A stretch of DNA of 64,000 nt, from NCBI GenBank assembly GCA_021186555.1, contig JAJKFL010000003.1, positions 25,749,908 to 25,813,907 on the forward strand. The letters run 5' to 3'. A program made the position numbers and the translations under genes. The notes under the pieces are model-generated. The model was not told the DNA's origin. It was given only the letters and a program-made list of their open reading frames with translations, and searched no databases. This stretch comes from Reticulitermes speratus. Its lineage: Eukaryota > Arthropoda > Insecta > Blattodea > Rhinotermitidae. Position 1 is the stretch's first letter. Every line of letters begins with the position of its first letter. Below are positions 11,140-23,603 of the stretch, in pieces.

Positions 11140-11400
11140 CATCCTTAATTAAGTACAGTGCCATGAAGAAGTGTTTGATAGTGGTGGTGTAGGTCCAAAA
11201 CTTCTTCTTCGCGGCACAGAATGAAGTTCCTTCCTAGGGTCGCTTTACTTCCGGTTATTAATTCCGTGACACCCGTTGATTTGGATTTTGGCTGGGTTTC
11301 AGAACCGGCCTGCAAGTTGCTCCTCTCAAGAATTCCACCACTTTCCTCCGTCGTACACACGTAGCCCATTCACTATACTGACCAAGCAGTCCCGGCTTCA
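11140..11400 (-). mobile_element. tRNA-like SINE (type C) fragment
   Basis: The minus strand begins GCTTGGTCAGTATAGTGAAT, resembling the head TAGTCGGTATAGTGAATAGG of the SINE at 45220-45470. The body contains a poorly preserved GGTTCTGAAACC box-B-like element. The 74-codon minus frame over this segment is a SINE shadow. Confidence 0.5.
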
Positions 11401-12194
11401 AAATAATGATGGAAGCACTATCTAAACAGACGAGAGGGATTTATTTTATAGTCCAGATTCTAATCACAATAAGCTTTCACAAGTCTCTGCTGCTGTCAAC
11501 AATTCTCCAAAATTTACTGCTATTTTATCCCATATCTTACAAGTCTGCCTACTACTGATTTTCTCTTCTTAGGACAAAAGTACGTAGGTACATTTTGACA
11601 CCTTCTTACAATGCTAGTGCCCACACATAACTTGCAAACAACTGTGTGATGTTCGAGGTAAATTCGAAGTTTTTGCATTCGGAACATGGCAAATATCTAC
11701 GAAATGGAAAGCGTCACATTCCAGACGACATCAGGCTTGTGTATCTATCTATATAGTCCAATAAATAGCTGTTGTGTCAGGGGTAAATAAGCCAGAGACT
11801 AAATCTCGCCTCCTTCTAGTCTCTTGGTTAATAGCGTGTGTACATCCAACACCCATATATCATCAAGGCTTTATGCGTAATGAAATACAGGGGCACACTT
11901 ATCTTTATTTCCATTTGTTTTGGTCGCAAGTTCTCTGGTTGTGTAATACCTTAAAATCCCTTTAAATCATTTTACGTAACTCCGTGGATTACAGTTATTT
12001 TTTAGAAATTAACAGTCGCTCAGCTAGTCAAGAAATTTCTTGCTTTTTATTGAACCCGAATTTTCATTACGGTGCTCAAAATATTCGTCCGAACTTGAGG
12101 CCTTTTGTAACAAAATCGAACGTGATGATTTTTGGGGTGAGATTTTGTTAGTCCCCTACACAGATACCAAGTCGGGTTACCACTCCTTTGTTTG
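11401..12194. other. No recognisable feature
   Basis: No recognisable repeat or gene. Confidence 0.5.
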
Positions 12195-12295
12195 TTCTCA
12201 AACTCGCAGCTACCCTGAGTACCTTCAGGTTACCCCATTCGTCCTCACCCTAAGGACTAGCCATGTTGGTGACAGGGACACGCTTAACGGGGTCC
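12195..12295 (-). mobile_element. LINE 5' leader relic
   Basis: Plus-strand GCAGCTACCCTGAGTACC and TTGGTGACAGGGACACGCTT parallel the leader at 1028-1110 at similar spacing. The endonuclease part is not present. The 120-codon frame at 12040-12402 runs through this segment and is probably not a gene. Confidence 0.45.
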
Positions 12296-13659
12296 TAAAA
12301 TTCATCACACAATTTATCCTCCCTAGAGTATCAGTCGTTATTATAATTATAACACTAATTTTCATTATATTTTCCAGACCTGCTACGAACATTACAGTAT
12401 AAAATTCCTCCATAATTTCAGAAATCTTTACACGTTATATTTCATTTTGCTTGTTGCTTTAATTTCTTTTGAATCCGGTCAGAATTCATCCATCCAATTT
12501 GTTGTTTACACTCTCTTCTATATTGTCCTATCAATCCTGATATTTATGCAGTTTGTAGTTCTGTCATCGTTTGTTCACTTTCTTTACCTTCGGAAAATTG
12601 TAAATCGCAACCCTCACATAACGAATTACTGCAACTTCAAACATACTCGCCTTGCCTGCTTGCAACTGGAAACTGAAAAAATGTACCTCTGAGCTTTATG
12701 ATGCCTCTTTTCCCGTGTATTAGCATGACCCAACTCAAGAACATTACGTAAGATTGGATATTGGTGACTGTGCCAAAATTGATAGACGTATTTCATTTTC
12801 TCTTGAAATCATGTAGCACACGTAAAGACATAACTGTCTTTCTGCAACTGGCTTTAACGGAACACGGAATTTACCGGAGCGAAAAACGTTGCACAAATTC
12901 GAAAATAAATGAAACTGTTGGCATATTTTATCCATTACACTTTTTTTCAACTTGTTACTTTTTTGCGAGATAATTAAAGGAAGGTAAAGGAAAATTTCAG
13001 AAATACTATGCTATGCGCGCCTTTCCTCATTTATTCTGGCTGCCCATGCTTCACTGCCATAAGTTACTAATTAATATAACAAGCAATTTATTGATGAACT
13101 GATGATTGTTTTCAGAACTGATTTATTTTTGGTAGTTTCTGCTAAGTTCAAGAGATTTAAATTCACGTTTTTCTCGCCTTCATATAATGTAGTTCTTAAA
13201 TTAAAAATTATCGCCCCTTTTGAAGCTTAAAACTTATCACAGTGAATCTCCCTTACAAATGCAAACCGGCTAAAACTGCTGTTTGGTATGAGAATTTTAT
13301 GAAACATATAAATATATACTGTTAACCAAATAATCACCTGTAATGTTAAATAATTTAGTATTTGTAGTCTACTAAACATGGTGTTTTAAGGGGTTGAAAG
13401 TGTTCTTCATTACAAAGAGTGTTGCTTTTTCAATTTGTTTCAAAACAATAATTTTGATGTCAATCTGTTGTGCTTTCTCTTGCAGGTAAGTTCTGGTAAT
13501 GCAGTTTAATTTGGTTGTTCCCATTCAAACGGCCTGGATTTGAAGCCTGACAGGTATGTTGGGATTGTCATTTCACAACACTTTCTGTCCCCTATTTGAT
13601 GTGTGCTCAGGGATGAATTGATAAAATCGTCCACCTCGAAGAAGCCGTTATTTCCTCTA
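12296..13659. other. No recognisable feature
   Basis: Short frames only. Nothing nameable. Confidence 0.5.
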
Positions 13660-13669
13660 TCCTTAATCC

Positions 13670-13705
13670 TTTTAGTCACAGTGGTTACTATACGTACCAT
13701 CTGTT
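13670..13705. repeat. Rep190 palindromic head only
   Basis: AGTGGTTACTATACGTACCA at about 13680 matches the head of Rep190 copies at 35113, 51991 and 52955. The body is not recognisable on either side. Confidence 0.4.
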
Positions 13706-14160
13706 TTATCATTAAGGGTATGAATTTTGTCCACACAGTGTATGTGTATGTTTATCAGAGTAATCAATGAAGATTTCCCTGAAGTGAAAGATTTGTATTG
13801 AAGACTTGGGTTTTGTTTGCGGGAAACTCAGTTTTTATATGAAGCATTTTATTTGTGAAGTTTTTGCTTAAAGGGATTAATTGCTTTGAATGTAGAACGT
13901 TATTCACAGGAGGTATTTTTCACTTGGTAGTATAAACTTCTGTTATTTTTCTTATACTTCTGTTTGTATAAATTTCGATTACTCTGCTTGATGACGTCCA
14001 ACGTCTTGTTGCTTTGTTTAGTACCTATAAGCAATGAAGACACAGTAGGAATTTTGATGACTACGATCTTCTGGAATACTTTGTTGCATGGCTGATAAGA
14101 TTGTTTCTAAGAAAATTGCTGCCTCGAACTACAAGGTATAGAATTTTTCCGCTTCTCCTA
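13706..14160. other. No recognisable feature
   Basis: Nothing recognisable. Confidence 0.5.
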
Positions 14161-14164
14161 CTTA

Positions 14165-14220
14165 AATCCTGATGCTGTTGACAGCAGTTTCTTCTGAAAC
14201 ATCGGTACACTTCTACCAGA
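14165..14220 (+). repeat. Repeat with CTGATG...GAAAC, copy 1
   Basis: CCTGATGCTGTTGACAGCAG, then TTTCTTCTGAAACATCGGTA and ACTTCTACCAGAC. A diverged copy is at 15877-15945. The order CTGATG, hairpin (GCTGTTGACAGC), GAAAC recalls the hammerhead-like repeats, but nine bases separate the hairpin from GAAAC, so I do not call it a ribozyme. Confidence 0.5.
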
Positions 14221-15875
14221 CTAAACAGTAGCAGATAATTATTCCCTAAAGTGTTAGCATTCCGCGCAATACAATCTCACTTCTGACACATAGGCTTGCA
14301 TGAATGAATATTTCGTCAAGCCGACTCAGAAACTGACTTAGTCATCTATTGTGAGTATTGTGGGAAGACTTACGAATGTTACGGAGTTATTACTTTCGGG
14401 TAACAATACAAGTTTCTCGCCATCTTGGGTTTTTCCCCCGACATCCCCCACCTATCTGAGTGTTACCAGCGAGATCCTACATCTCTATTGACACGATGAA
14501 GACAAGCAGAAGCAAGCCAGTTTCACGTCTTACCTATAAAAGACGACCTCGCATTTTCTTCATCTTCTACTCTATAAGCCTTATGTACACGTTACACTCC
14601 CTTCCGTCTATTGCTTTCTGCGGATAGAATGAAAGAAGAGACAGGGCGATGAAGAAAGGGAATAAAAACTTAATTTTTGTAGCTCGCCTCATCTTAAAGG
14701 TGACGATGATGGCCGTTTCTATTGCGCGTCTTCAGACTAATCCCTGACTCAGTATCTCGTCTGGGGTACAGAAGACTCGCACTTCTGTTTATATACGTTA
14801 GCTGAGAGCCGTATATCTTTCCAACCTATTGTTCGCGGGTCATGAGAAGCTCGCGACAATTTTAACTCTGTAAAGCACAGTGGCTCGTACATGCACCACC
14901 CAGTTTGAGCACTGCATTATGTCCATAAACTGAATTTACGTGTTTAATATAGTTCTCACTACAAGCAGTAATTATTCATTTAAACAATATTCAACTGTAA
15001 TTGTGACACAGTAGGCCGTCTACTAGGAATAACACGAATTTCTAAGTATATATGATAGATGTTTGAGGTTTCAGATTGTTCATTCATACCGGCTAAACAC
15101 AGAGTGGTTCCGATTGGGGTATAGGTATTACAACCTGCTACCCGAAACCCACTTCCGTATAGGAAAGCAAAATGATGCGAGTTGTAAGGTTTTCTTCTTT
15201 GACAATTCGATGCTTGAAAATGAGGCCACTACTTTGCCTCGGGATCCAATTATCCATTGACGCAGAAACATATACCAGAAGAAGGTAATCCTAAGAAAAA
15301 TTTTGTCTATTGTCCTGTGCTCTGTTTTGTTGTTTATACTTTCCACTCTTTTGCCGGACGTTGGTGGGACGTATATGTTACTGACTGCATAGAAATGAAA
15401 CGTACAGAGACAAACTGTCGACAGTCGCGTGTTTGTTTAGTTGGCACTGGAGGAACGGGCGCATCGAAACTGCATGTAAGCACAGGGACAAATTTAGCTT
15501 CGCTAGATGTTAGGTTCTCGCGACGTGAATATGGAGACTGTTTTCTTCCGGGATCTGATGCTATGTAGTCCAGTAGAAGTTCACCGACGTTTCAGAGGAA
15601 CCTGTTTCCTATGTTACAAATTTATATTAATAAGCCGCCCTTCATACTTACAATTGCTAATTATCATTCTTTTCATTTCCTTGTTTCTGTTTAGGTTTTA
15701 TATCTTGCCTTTGTATTCTGTCTTCAGTCTTATACTTTTGGCCCATCTAAAGCCCACAAGGTCTCCTCGCCTTCCTCAGGAACGTGTTTTCCCACTTCAC
15801 ATTTCTTTGGCCTGAGCCCTAAACTGGCCCAACCCCATTCACCAAATCTCTTTGCGCTCAGCTTTTACAACTACC
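14221..15875. other. No recognisable feature
   Basis: Includes overlapping frames of about 100 codons at 15257-15568 and 15507-15815 that resemble nothing known. They show no shared frame, domain or codon signature. Confidence 0.45.
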
Positions 15876-15876
15876 G

Positions 15877-15945
15877 TGATGATGTAGGCAGCAATTTCTT
15901 CTGAAAGGTGGATACACTTCTACCAGACTGCACGACGTCGCATCC
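15877..15945 (+). repeat. Repeat with CTGATG...GAAAC, copy 2
   Basis: GTGATGATGTAGGCAGCAAT, TTCTTCTGAAAGGTGGATAC and ACTTCTACCAGACTGCACG. The pair with 14165 suggests an ancestor with TGATGATG and TTCTGAAAC. Confidence 0.5.
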
Positions 15946-17399
15946 ATAAAGATGTCAGTCTTAAACTCTACCTCACCTTACGTAAAAGAACACGAAGCTT
16001 TGTGCCTCTTATATTGTGCCATAATGACGGAAGCGGTACTTGAGGATTAGGCACCTCAGAAAATCCACCCGTTGTGAGTAAGCACTTCTGTCCCCAACCC
16101 CTCACCCCTTGGTGTGTTATTATCTGAGCCGTGGGCGAGATGAAAGTCTCAAGCCTCAATGTCCACACGGATTAGTGTTGTAACATCGCCATATCATGTT
16201 CAACAGAAGGGCTTTCCTGGACGTAAGAGCAATGGCCCTGCTTGCTTGGATGACTGAGTACGCCCCATGCTACACAAGAGTAGGGTACTCCCTCAACCCA
16301 CTCAACACTCTGTGTAATAATAACGGAAGCAATATCCTATCCTCCAATGTAAACATTTCTCTTATAACGTCATGAAATCCTCTGCAGTATTGAAAGGTGT
16401 TAAGAAGGAAGGCTTGATTGTGTAGAGTGTGGTAATATTCTGCAGACAAATGATGTTTGCTCTGCTCAAGTCTTCTGTTTGTGAGCTGTGGTTTTCAAAG
16501 GAGCTATTTTCAGCCCTTCTTTTATTGCTAGTAATTTTCACAGCCCTAATTTCATTCTTAATGACTGTTTGTTATTATCATTTACGACTCGCCTTACCAC
16601 AGTCATATATTCCCCAGAGCCTGATGGCAAAATTCGATTTTTTTTCCCATTGCCTTCTTTTCGATCTGTTCTTTGTTTATGTGGCTGGATGGGAGTACCG
16701 CTTTGCTCACTGGCTGCAGGTCCATCACAAACCATTTGTTATTCGAATGTCAGATTCCTTTCCTGACTGCCATCTGACTCCTTTCTACCAGAAGAGTTGC
16801 TTATTTCGTTGCACCCTCTGTTACTTAGTTGCAGCGTTAGTTATTTTGTTAGGTATTGGGTAATTAGTTTACTTGGTAACAAACAAATAAATAAATAAAT
16901 AAACAAATTAGATGCACAGTTAGTTAAATGGTAACTTAGTTTGTTAGCTAGTGAATTAAACCCTTTCTGCTTGTGAGTAAAATTTGCGAGATCACAGAAG
17001 GTATTTCTTGTTTCTCTTTACAAATCGTGGCGCGGGATTTCTGAGTCTTTAAACAGACTCTCGAACGTCCCTGAGTCACGTGGCTGGAGGGTTAGTCTTC
17101 AAGCTGATAGCTGTAACTTGTTTTTTACTTTACCCAATTCACATGTCATTCAGGAAGTCTTCCTCTGCAATAGGTACTGCAGGCCCTTTACTAAGAGGTA
17201 ATGCGGTCTAAGCCTAAAGCTGGTCACTCACGTGTAACTAGTCGCGGGATTAAAAATGCGTGGCGTGATAACTCATCTCCCTCGTGCATCTTCATATTAT
17301 GTGTGCTTAAGTAACTGACTCCCTAAGACACAGCGTTTAATATATTTATTTTTTGCTTTAACTTTACAAGGAGCTCTAAATTTTGGCCACCCCCTGTAT
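15946..17399. other. Mostly featureless, with an (AAAT)n run at 16884-16905
   Basis: Contains a 144-codon open frame at 16429-16863 with hydrophobic stretches but no recognised domain. I rate it as chance in AT/TTT-rich DNA. A short (AAAT)n run is at 16884-16905. Confidence 0.45.
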
Positions 17400-17535
17400 T
17401 TTGTATTTTTCATATAATTCTTACAATAAAAAAGTAGTATTTCCCTAAACAACCTCTACAGGCTGGCTTTAAGACACTTAATGAAGAAACTCTATGCTCC
17501 GTGAAACAGGAACTAAAGTTTTTTGCTTTTTTACA
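17400..17535 (+). repeat. Rep190 copy, 3' part, diverged
   Basis: ATAATTCTTACAATAAAAAA, TATTTCCCTAAACAACC and CAGGCTGGCTTTAAGACAC parallel other Rep190 copies; the GGCTGG part matches the minus-strand copy at 45470-45545. Confidence 0.5.
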
Positions 17536-18929
17536 TAAAATTGAGCTTCAAAAATTTGAGTAACATATTTAATATAGTCCCTTTCACGTACAGAATTAGG
17601 GCTGTATTTAGAATGTTTAATTTTTGCACGGGAAAACTAGTGTCAATATTTAAGAAATTGAGTCATTTTTTCTTTGTTTTTTAAATCTATTGTTTTTACC
17701 TTCCCGGCTGGGCCGCTTTTATACAGCAAGTTCACTTGTAAATAAAAAATCTGCAAACACGGTTGGGTTATTTCAGTGCAGAAGGACCAGAGTCTCATTG
17801 TAGACGGTGACATCGTGCTTCGTATTCAGTAGATGATCTCCTCCAGACATGATGCTAAAATTAAGCCGCTACCAAATCCTTCCACATCTTATTCATTTCA
17901 TTATTTATTAGTCATCCTAGCATTTAACCATATTTATTCTCAGCTACTGAAATTGACCTTAAATAAAGCATAATGGAATAAAATTTACCTCCATGAAAAA
18001 AAGTCATATTTTAATAACATAATTATGCTTTATAATGCACAAAACCAATTGCTTAGACGTGTTATAGGAATTGTGGGTGTGAATACTGAAGCCTTTTCAT
18101 CTGTACTGTCTGATTGCTGGTTATGTGGTGTTGTGTTTTTCACTAAAACCCACCGGGCGCTATTGCTTTATATTATGTCGTGAAATCAAAAGAGGAAACC
18201 TGACAAAGTAACGCACAGTGCAAGTGAAAAGAAAGCCTTATTAACGCGTACGAAAAGGTTGGGCGGGATGTGAAGCCAGTAAATTTGCACACAGTGACGT
18301 GAGGGTGACCTTCCCAATGGCATAGAATTACACACAATGATGGCCATTCCTTCCCTGCTGCCTCATTTTTCTTTATACCACATCCCATGTGATTTGCAGT
18401 GTTTTCCTTTGCTGCCTAATTCTTGCCCTTTGGTTGGTTTCTCGTTCCTCCAAGAAATTATCCACCTTTTGTGAAAATCAAAGGTTGATTACCACCTTGA
18501 TAGAAGCTCGCCAATAGACTCTGCCCTGAGCCAGTTGAATTAAGTCCTCTTTCTCAACCGTATTTGTTTAACATGCACGTTAATATTGCTCTCCAATCTG
18601 AGCCCAAACTATCTCCTCCAGTCGTGGTTAGCGACTATGATATCTGCGTTTCTCATCTGTATTGTGGATTCATTCCACATTCCTTCCTATTTCATCTTCC
18701 TGACATGATTGTCCTAACAACATTGGGCTAAGAACACAAATTCATAAGCTTCTCATATTATATCTTTCTCTGTCCTCTTTTCACACACACTTTCCTCAGC
18801 ACCCTGTTCTCAGACACAGTCATTCTGTGTTCTTCGTCTGTGGTGATAATTTAAATCACTTCTGTCATATGGGAGTAGTCTGCACTTTAAAATAAATCTC
18901 TGTCATCTGGCACAACTCAGTCAATACAA
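17536..18929. other. No recognisable feature
   Basis: AT-rich DNA with no repeat or gene I can name. Confidence 0.5.
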
Positions 18930-19085
18930 CGAATAAAGTACGAGGTGGGCGACCTGAATTCGATACCTGTCACAGGCAGACATCCACCACTTTCCTCCAC
19001 GTCTAGACTTGTCTGGTTTTCCCCAGCCATCTATTTACGTGGTGCTGAGGATCCTCTCCCCTTGAGTAAAGCGACCAAGGCTTGA
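18930..19085 (+). mobile_element. Probable tRNA-derived SINE fragment
   Basis: A box-B-like GAATTCGATACC at about 18978, then TCTGGTTTTCCCCAGCC, the sort of body seen in insect SINEs. Box A is not clear. Ends are not defined. Confidence 0.35.
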
Positions 19086-19499
19086 TTCATCTCACCTGCA
19101 TCTAATGCTAAAAGTAAGAATGTGTGAAGTTATACCTTCATAGCATCGTGAAAGCTGTGGTGCTTCAATGAGCTCAGGGACAAATTTGTCCTTTAATTTT
19201 TAAGTATAGTAAAGTATGTAATCCTATTATTCTAAATTTTTCGGAGTTTGAACGTGTTTGACTTTGAGAGTTTAATTTCAATCCACCTAACTAACATGCT
19301 GGATATAGGCAACAATCACAAGACTATTCTCCAGTCAATACCTCCCTTCTAACGCAACTAACTTCAAGATCTCTTGGTACAGTGCGACAATTAGTAGTCG
19401 TATATTTTGTGCTCAGTAGCTCATAGTAACGTGTATATTAACGAAGGGTATAATGTTTTTTTTTTTAATAATGGCATTGTGAGATATGTTGACAAAAAC
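19086..19499. other. No recognisable feature
   Basis: Nothing recognisable. Confidence 0.5.
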
Positions 19500-19655
19500 A
19501 GTCGTGGCGTAATTAAAGTACTATCCCGAATTTGTCGGAGACACTGAAGGAAAGACACAAGGCCCAAGATAGGGTAGCTAGGTTTTGAGCCGGGATTTAA
19601 ACCCGGCATCACTCGTATAAGAACAGGAGAGCAACAGTCGGCCATATTGTCATAG
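19500..19655 (-). mobile_element. tRNA-derived SINE head
   Basis: The minus strand has ATGGCCGACTGTTGCTCTCC and GCCGGGTTTAAATCCCGGC, the latter a well-paired T-arm with box B (GGGTTTAAATCCC). The body downstream is short or eroded. Confidence 0.5.
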
Positions 19656-21589
19656 ATGACATTTCGAGCGATGCTGGGCGATTTTTCTTCTCTAGGGAAC
19701 AGAGAATTCAGTGTTCCCTCCTGTCACTTTCTTTACCTCGTGTATTTTCATCTCCTTCTCTATTATTTCAGATAGAATCACATTATTTTTTTACTTTGTG
19801 ACGACTCCTCTGTTCTTCTGAGCTTAAGTATTTTGGACATTAAAATTCATACATTCGTAATGTTACACTGCGTGTTCTTTTTTGTAGTCGTTTCGTAATA
19901 AAAGCGAACTGAAACAACTTTATTCAGAAAAATATATACCTACGTTTTAAGATGACTTTATATTCTTTCTTATTCTTTGTTTCTTTAAAATTATGATAAT
20001 AATAACCCGAAATGCGTGTAATACAAATTGGCAGGGATCAACAAATGTTAGCTGAGATCCCACCCCGACAAAAATTCTACTCCCTAGATTCTCCCCATTA
20101 ACAGCTACGGCGTTGTAAAAGGAAGTTTAAAAAAATAATGTAACACTGATGCCAAAACTTTATTCTGCCTTCGATGTGTACATGGCACGTGGGCAGCACA
20201 CATCAGACTTCCGCCTAGACACCACTGACATTTAAGCATTTATGCCACCGTGGCACTAAGGCTTGTTATCTGGCGTACAAAAAAATCGGTTTGAAGTGCT
20301 TGTAGCCAGGAGATGACAGCTTGATTCACGTCGGCGTCTGTTGAAAATCGCTTGCTAGCCAGGTACTTCTTAAGGAGCCAAAATATTGACTTGTGACTGT
20401 TTACGGGGCTACGGCTGTGAGATTATGGGCCATCCACCTTAGAGTCTCAATCCCGCGCCCAGTGATTTCCGTCTGTGTGGACCCCTTAACAAACAACTGA
20501 CTAGTACGCGATTTGTAACAGACGTAGACCTGAGGCAGACTATCACCTCCTCCCTAAAGACCTTCGACACCGATTTCTTCTACTCTGGGATACAAGCTTT
20601 GTTGCCATGCTGGGACAAATGCCGGACTGTCAATGTTGATACCTTGTAAGCCTGATGTGTACCATCTGCTATCCGTGTTCCGTGTGCGGTATGACGACTA
20701 CAGAGTAAAGTTCTTACCTTTCAAACTTCTTTACAATGCTCCGCACAAGCCTGCTTGTCGTCATATAACATACACATAGAAACATATAAAATACTCTCTC
20801 CTTTATTATACAATGTGTGTGCAAGATATAATTTACTCTTCAGATTTACTATTCAACGCCTTTGGAAAAATAAAAAGAGGGAAGGAAGAAATTAAAACTT
20901 TGTCGGAAGAATTCAGAGACTCTTCCGCGCGTCGGCCTTGATTTGCCTTGGCATTGGAATTGCAAAGAAGTGGATATATTAATGTCTGTAGATTAGAAAC
21001 ATGGAAGAATTGTATTTAACGACGCTGGCTACTGTTAGGTTTAGGCTATACAACTTCGACAGTAGATTAATCAAGTATGGCTAATGAGCACTTGCGAAGT
21101 TATAGTGACAGCTTGAAACTGAAGTTCTTGGAGAAAACCCCGTCCAAGTGTCCCCGTTACCATGGAAATCTCACATGGATCGAGCCCAGGCTCATATGAA
21201 AAGCGGCCGGCGCCTAAGCGCCTGAACCATGAAAATAAAACACTGCTGATTTCTTAACATTTGTAATCGCAAATTCTAGGCATTGTAGTCGATTTGTGAA
21301 ATATATGTCGCCATTGATAATGACATTGAAAGAAATTTATTAACATTATCTTACGCGAACTAACTCCAGGGATACAATCGTCCTTGAAAAGCTTCTAGTT
21401 GCGCAGCTGTTAAGGAAATCCATTGCCTTTTATGGAATCAAACTTTCCATTACAGGGTTCTTACGTGACAGCTTTTGGAACTTAGTCTGAGCCAGAGGAA
21501 AGTAACGTAGAACTGTCCCAGCGCTTTATTAAGGCGTTTCGAGGATCTACGTATAGCACCGCGCATTCTTAACGCCGGCAGTAGGTGCA
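19656..21589. other. No recognisable feature
   Basis: Mixed composition with somewhat GC-richer DNA at 20430-20700. No gene or repeat recognised. Confidence 0.5.
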
Positions 21590-21800
21590 GGTAAGAGATC
21601 GACTCCATACCCTGCTACTTCCACCCCGAGGAAATGGTCCCAAGTTCCAGCTGTGTAGGGACTAGATGAGCCACACAGCCGGTCCACACGCTTTGGTAAA
21701 GATAAACAAGTCTCTTCCCCATGCCTATAATTGAACCACCCTTCCTTGTTCGTGCAGTCCACAGCTTAGTCACTATAATCACTGATCTATCCCAGCTCAC
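21590..21800 (-). mobile_element. tRNA-like SINE (type C)
   Basis: The minus strand carries AGTGATTATAGTGACTAAGC, comparable with GTCACTATAGTGATTAGACT at 35498 and the type C heads at 45.4 and 11.4 kb, followed by GTGGTTCAATTATAGGC as a box-B-like element. Two overlapping minus frames here are shadows. Confidence 0.5.
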
Positions 21801-22329
21801 CTGATGTGTATAGTCATGTAATATTTCCCCTCTAATTTCAGTTTTTCGCCCAGTACTCTTTTTGCAACCTCCATCCTTATACTACTTAAAATCAAAAGTG
21901 AAACTTACTTCTGTAAAGAAACTATTTCAATAGAAGTCTATAAGTTATTGCATGTTATACATGGAATTGCACTCTGTACTTCATGTTTAATATAGAATTT
22001 TACACCACAGTGCATATTTCATATATATTCCTACAGTACGTTGCGTGTATCATATAGCGATATGTACCTTATTACATATGTAACATAGAATTTTCAGTAT
22101 GCCTTTATTATAGAAGTCTTTAGAATGTAGAACATTTGATAATAGTTGGTCAAGCACGTTTTGCAAGATACTCGTATTTCCTGCGGCATAAATGATTCGA
22201 AAGAATCGTAACAACCAAGGACATACCACTACTGTAGGCCTATAACCGCCTGATGCTTGCAGAAACGAGACATTTTAAGTCATGGTTTTAACTAGAAAAG
22301 CAATAGTAATTGTAATAACTACACGCTGT
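21801..22329. other. No recognisable feature
   Basis: AT-rich; nothing recognisable. Confidence 0.5.
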
Positions 22330-22490
22330 AATATTATAAAAACAGTACTTGTCCCATACAGTGTACTTACATACCTTTTACTTATGATTCCCTGAATAAG
22401 CAGTCATAATTTCCCTAAGCAATATTAAATGTTTCGTATTTATAACAGGTGCAGTTTGTTCTATGAAAGGTAGGAAATGAATTTTCAAGT
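22330..22490 (+). repeat. Rep190 copy, diverged
   Basis: CATAATTTCCCTAAGCAATA and GTAGGAAATGAATTTTCAAG parallel the 3' half of Rep190. Confidence 0.45.
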
Positions 22491-23009
22491 ATTAGTATAT
22501 AATACATGGATTTTAGTCTTCAAAGTGTTAAACTTCAAAAGCCCAGTAAAATCCTTTTCATTATCTGCAAATCGAATTCCGAAAAGCGAAACAAATGACC
22601 CTGGAAATGGATTTTCCTTTTGTCTAATTTGTGACATGATCTGGGGCATATGGGAACTTCACAATAGAGCATGCTTGTACGTATTACAACCCGGTTCTGA
22701 ATTGAGCTCCAAATTGCGGTGATCTATCTTACAAATGACGGATTGGTGACAAGAGCTATACAAAACAAGCCCAATACTAGAGCCTAGCAACGCCGTCTCG
22801 CACCAGAAGACACAATAACACGTGCCTGGGAGCAACTCAGAGAAGCACTGGCCGCTGGCTGTAAGCAGCACCTTAGGAAATGCCTCAATGACACAACCAT
22901 ATTTCGCGGACCGCTGCCGGCCTGGAAACCACAGTTTAAGGTGCATATTTGTAGAATAATATCATCTCGAAATTGTGAATATCATATTTGTATATCTAGT
23001 AATTCCATG
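22491..23009. other. No recognisable feature; target-site copy at the end
   Basis: Holds a 95-codon minus-strand frame (22659-22946) that I do not recognise. AGTAATTCCATG at 22998-23009 is the left target-site duplication of the following SINE. Confidence 0.5.
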
Positions 23010-23280
23010 ACCGACCCCTGTGGCCGCGCGGACTAAGGCGTGTGTCTGCGGCCGTTCGCTTCCTGGGACTGCGGGTTCGAATCCCGCCGGAGGCATGGAT
23101 GCCTGTCTCTTGTGAGTGTTGTAAGTTGTCAGGTAGAGGTCTCTGCGTCTGGCTGACCACTCGTCCAGAGGACGAGTGTGGTGTGTCTAGCTGAGCGTGA
23201 TCGTGAAGCCTCGATAATAAGGAGAACCCGGCCCACTAGGGCTGTTGCGCCGTGGAAAAAGAATAATAAGAAGAAGAAAA
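23010..23280 (+). mobile_element. tRNA-derived SINE (type A), complete, with 12-bp TSD
   Basis: A tRNA-Leu/Ser-like head (GTGGCCGCGCGGACTAAGGC box A region, GGTTCGAATCC box B at 23074-23084) is followed by GGAGGCATGGATGCCTGTCT, a body ending GGGCTGTTGCGCCGTGG and an A/AAG-rich tail. AGTAATTCCATG flanks it at 22998-23009 and 23281-23292, a 12-bp target-site duplication as expected from LINE-driven retroposition. Box B is perfect and box A has one change, so the internal Pol III promoter may still work. Copies in the window: 30281, 43135, 43605 (minus) and 8240 (minus). Confidence 0.9.
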
Positions 23281-23292
23281 AGTAATTCCATG

Positions 23293-23603
23293 GATAACAG
23301 GTCTTATGAAGGAGATAACAGTAACTGCGCTGGCCAAGAAGTATTTCGCCGTTATGGAACAGAAATTTTAAATCTATTTCACATGTAAGCTCTACTAATC
23401 ATAAAGTGATCGATTTGAGCCCAGTCCACTCCCTCATACATTTTTTTTAAGGTCCATTTTAATATTTTTCCATCCACGGTTGTGTCTTTCAAGATGAAGC
23501 TACCCTTCAGCTTTTGGGAAAACATTTTCTATGCATTTCTAGTCTATACCATGCGTGTTACGTATACCGACAAAATCACCCTTCTAATAATTGTTTCTAA
23601 TAT
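23293..23603. other. No recognisable feature
   Basis: Between the SINE and the pogo-like element; nothing recognised. Confidence 0.5.

Noticed and set aside
12040..12402. 120-codon plus frame
   Set aside because: Overlaps a LINE leader relic and has a low-complexity Ile-rich end; no recognised domain.
16429..16863. 144-codon plus frame with hydrophobic segments
   Set aside because: No domain, no signal of codon bias, overlaps frames of similar length on both strands, in T-rich DNA.
23040..23090. Possible functional tRNA-Leu/Ser gene
   Set aside because: It is the head of a SINE with body, tail and target duplication; acceptor stem is not formed.
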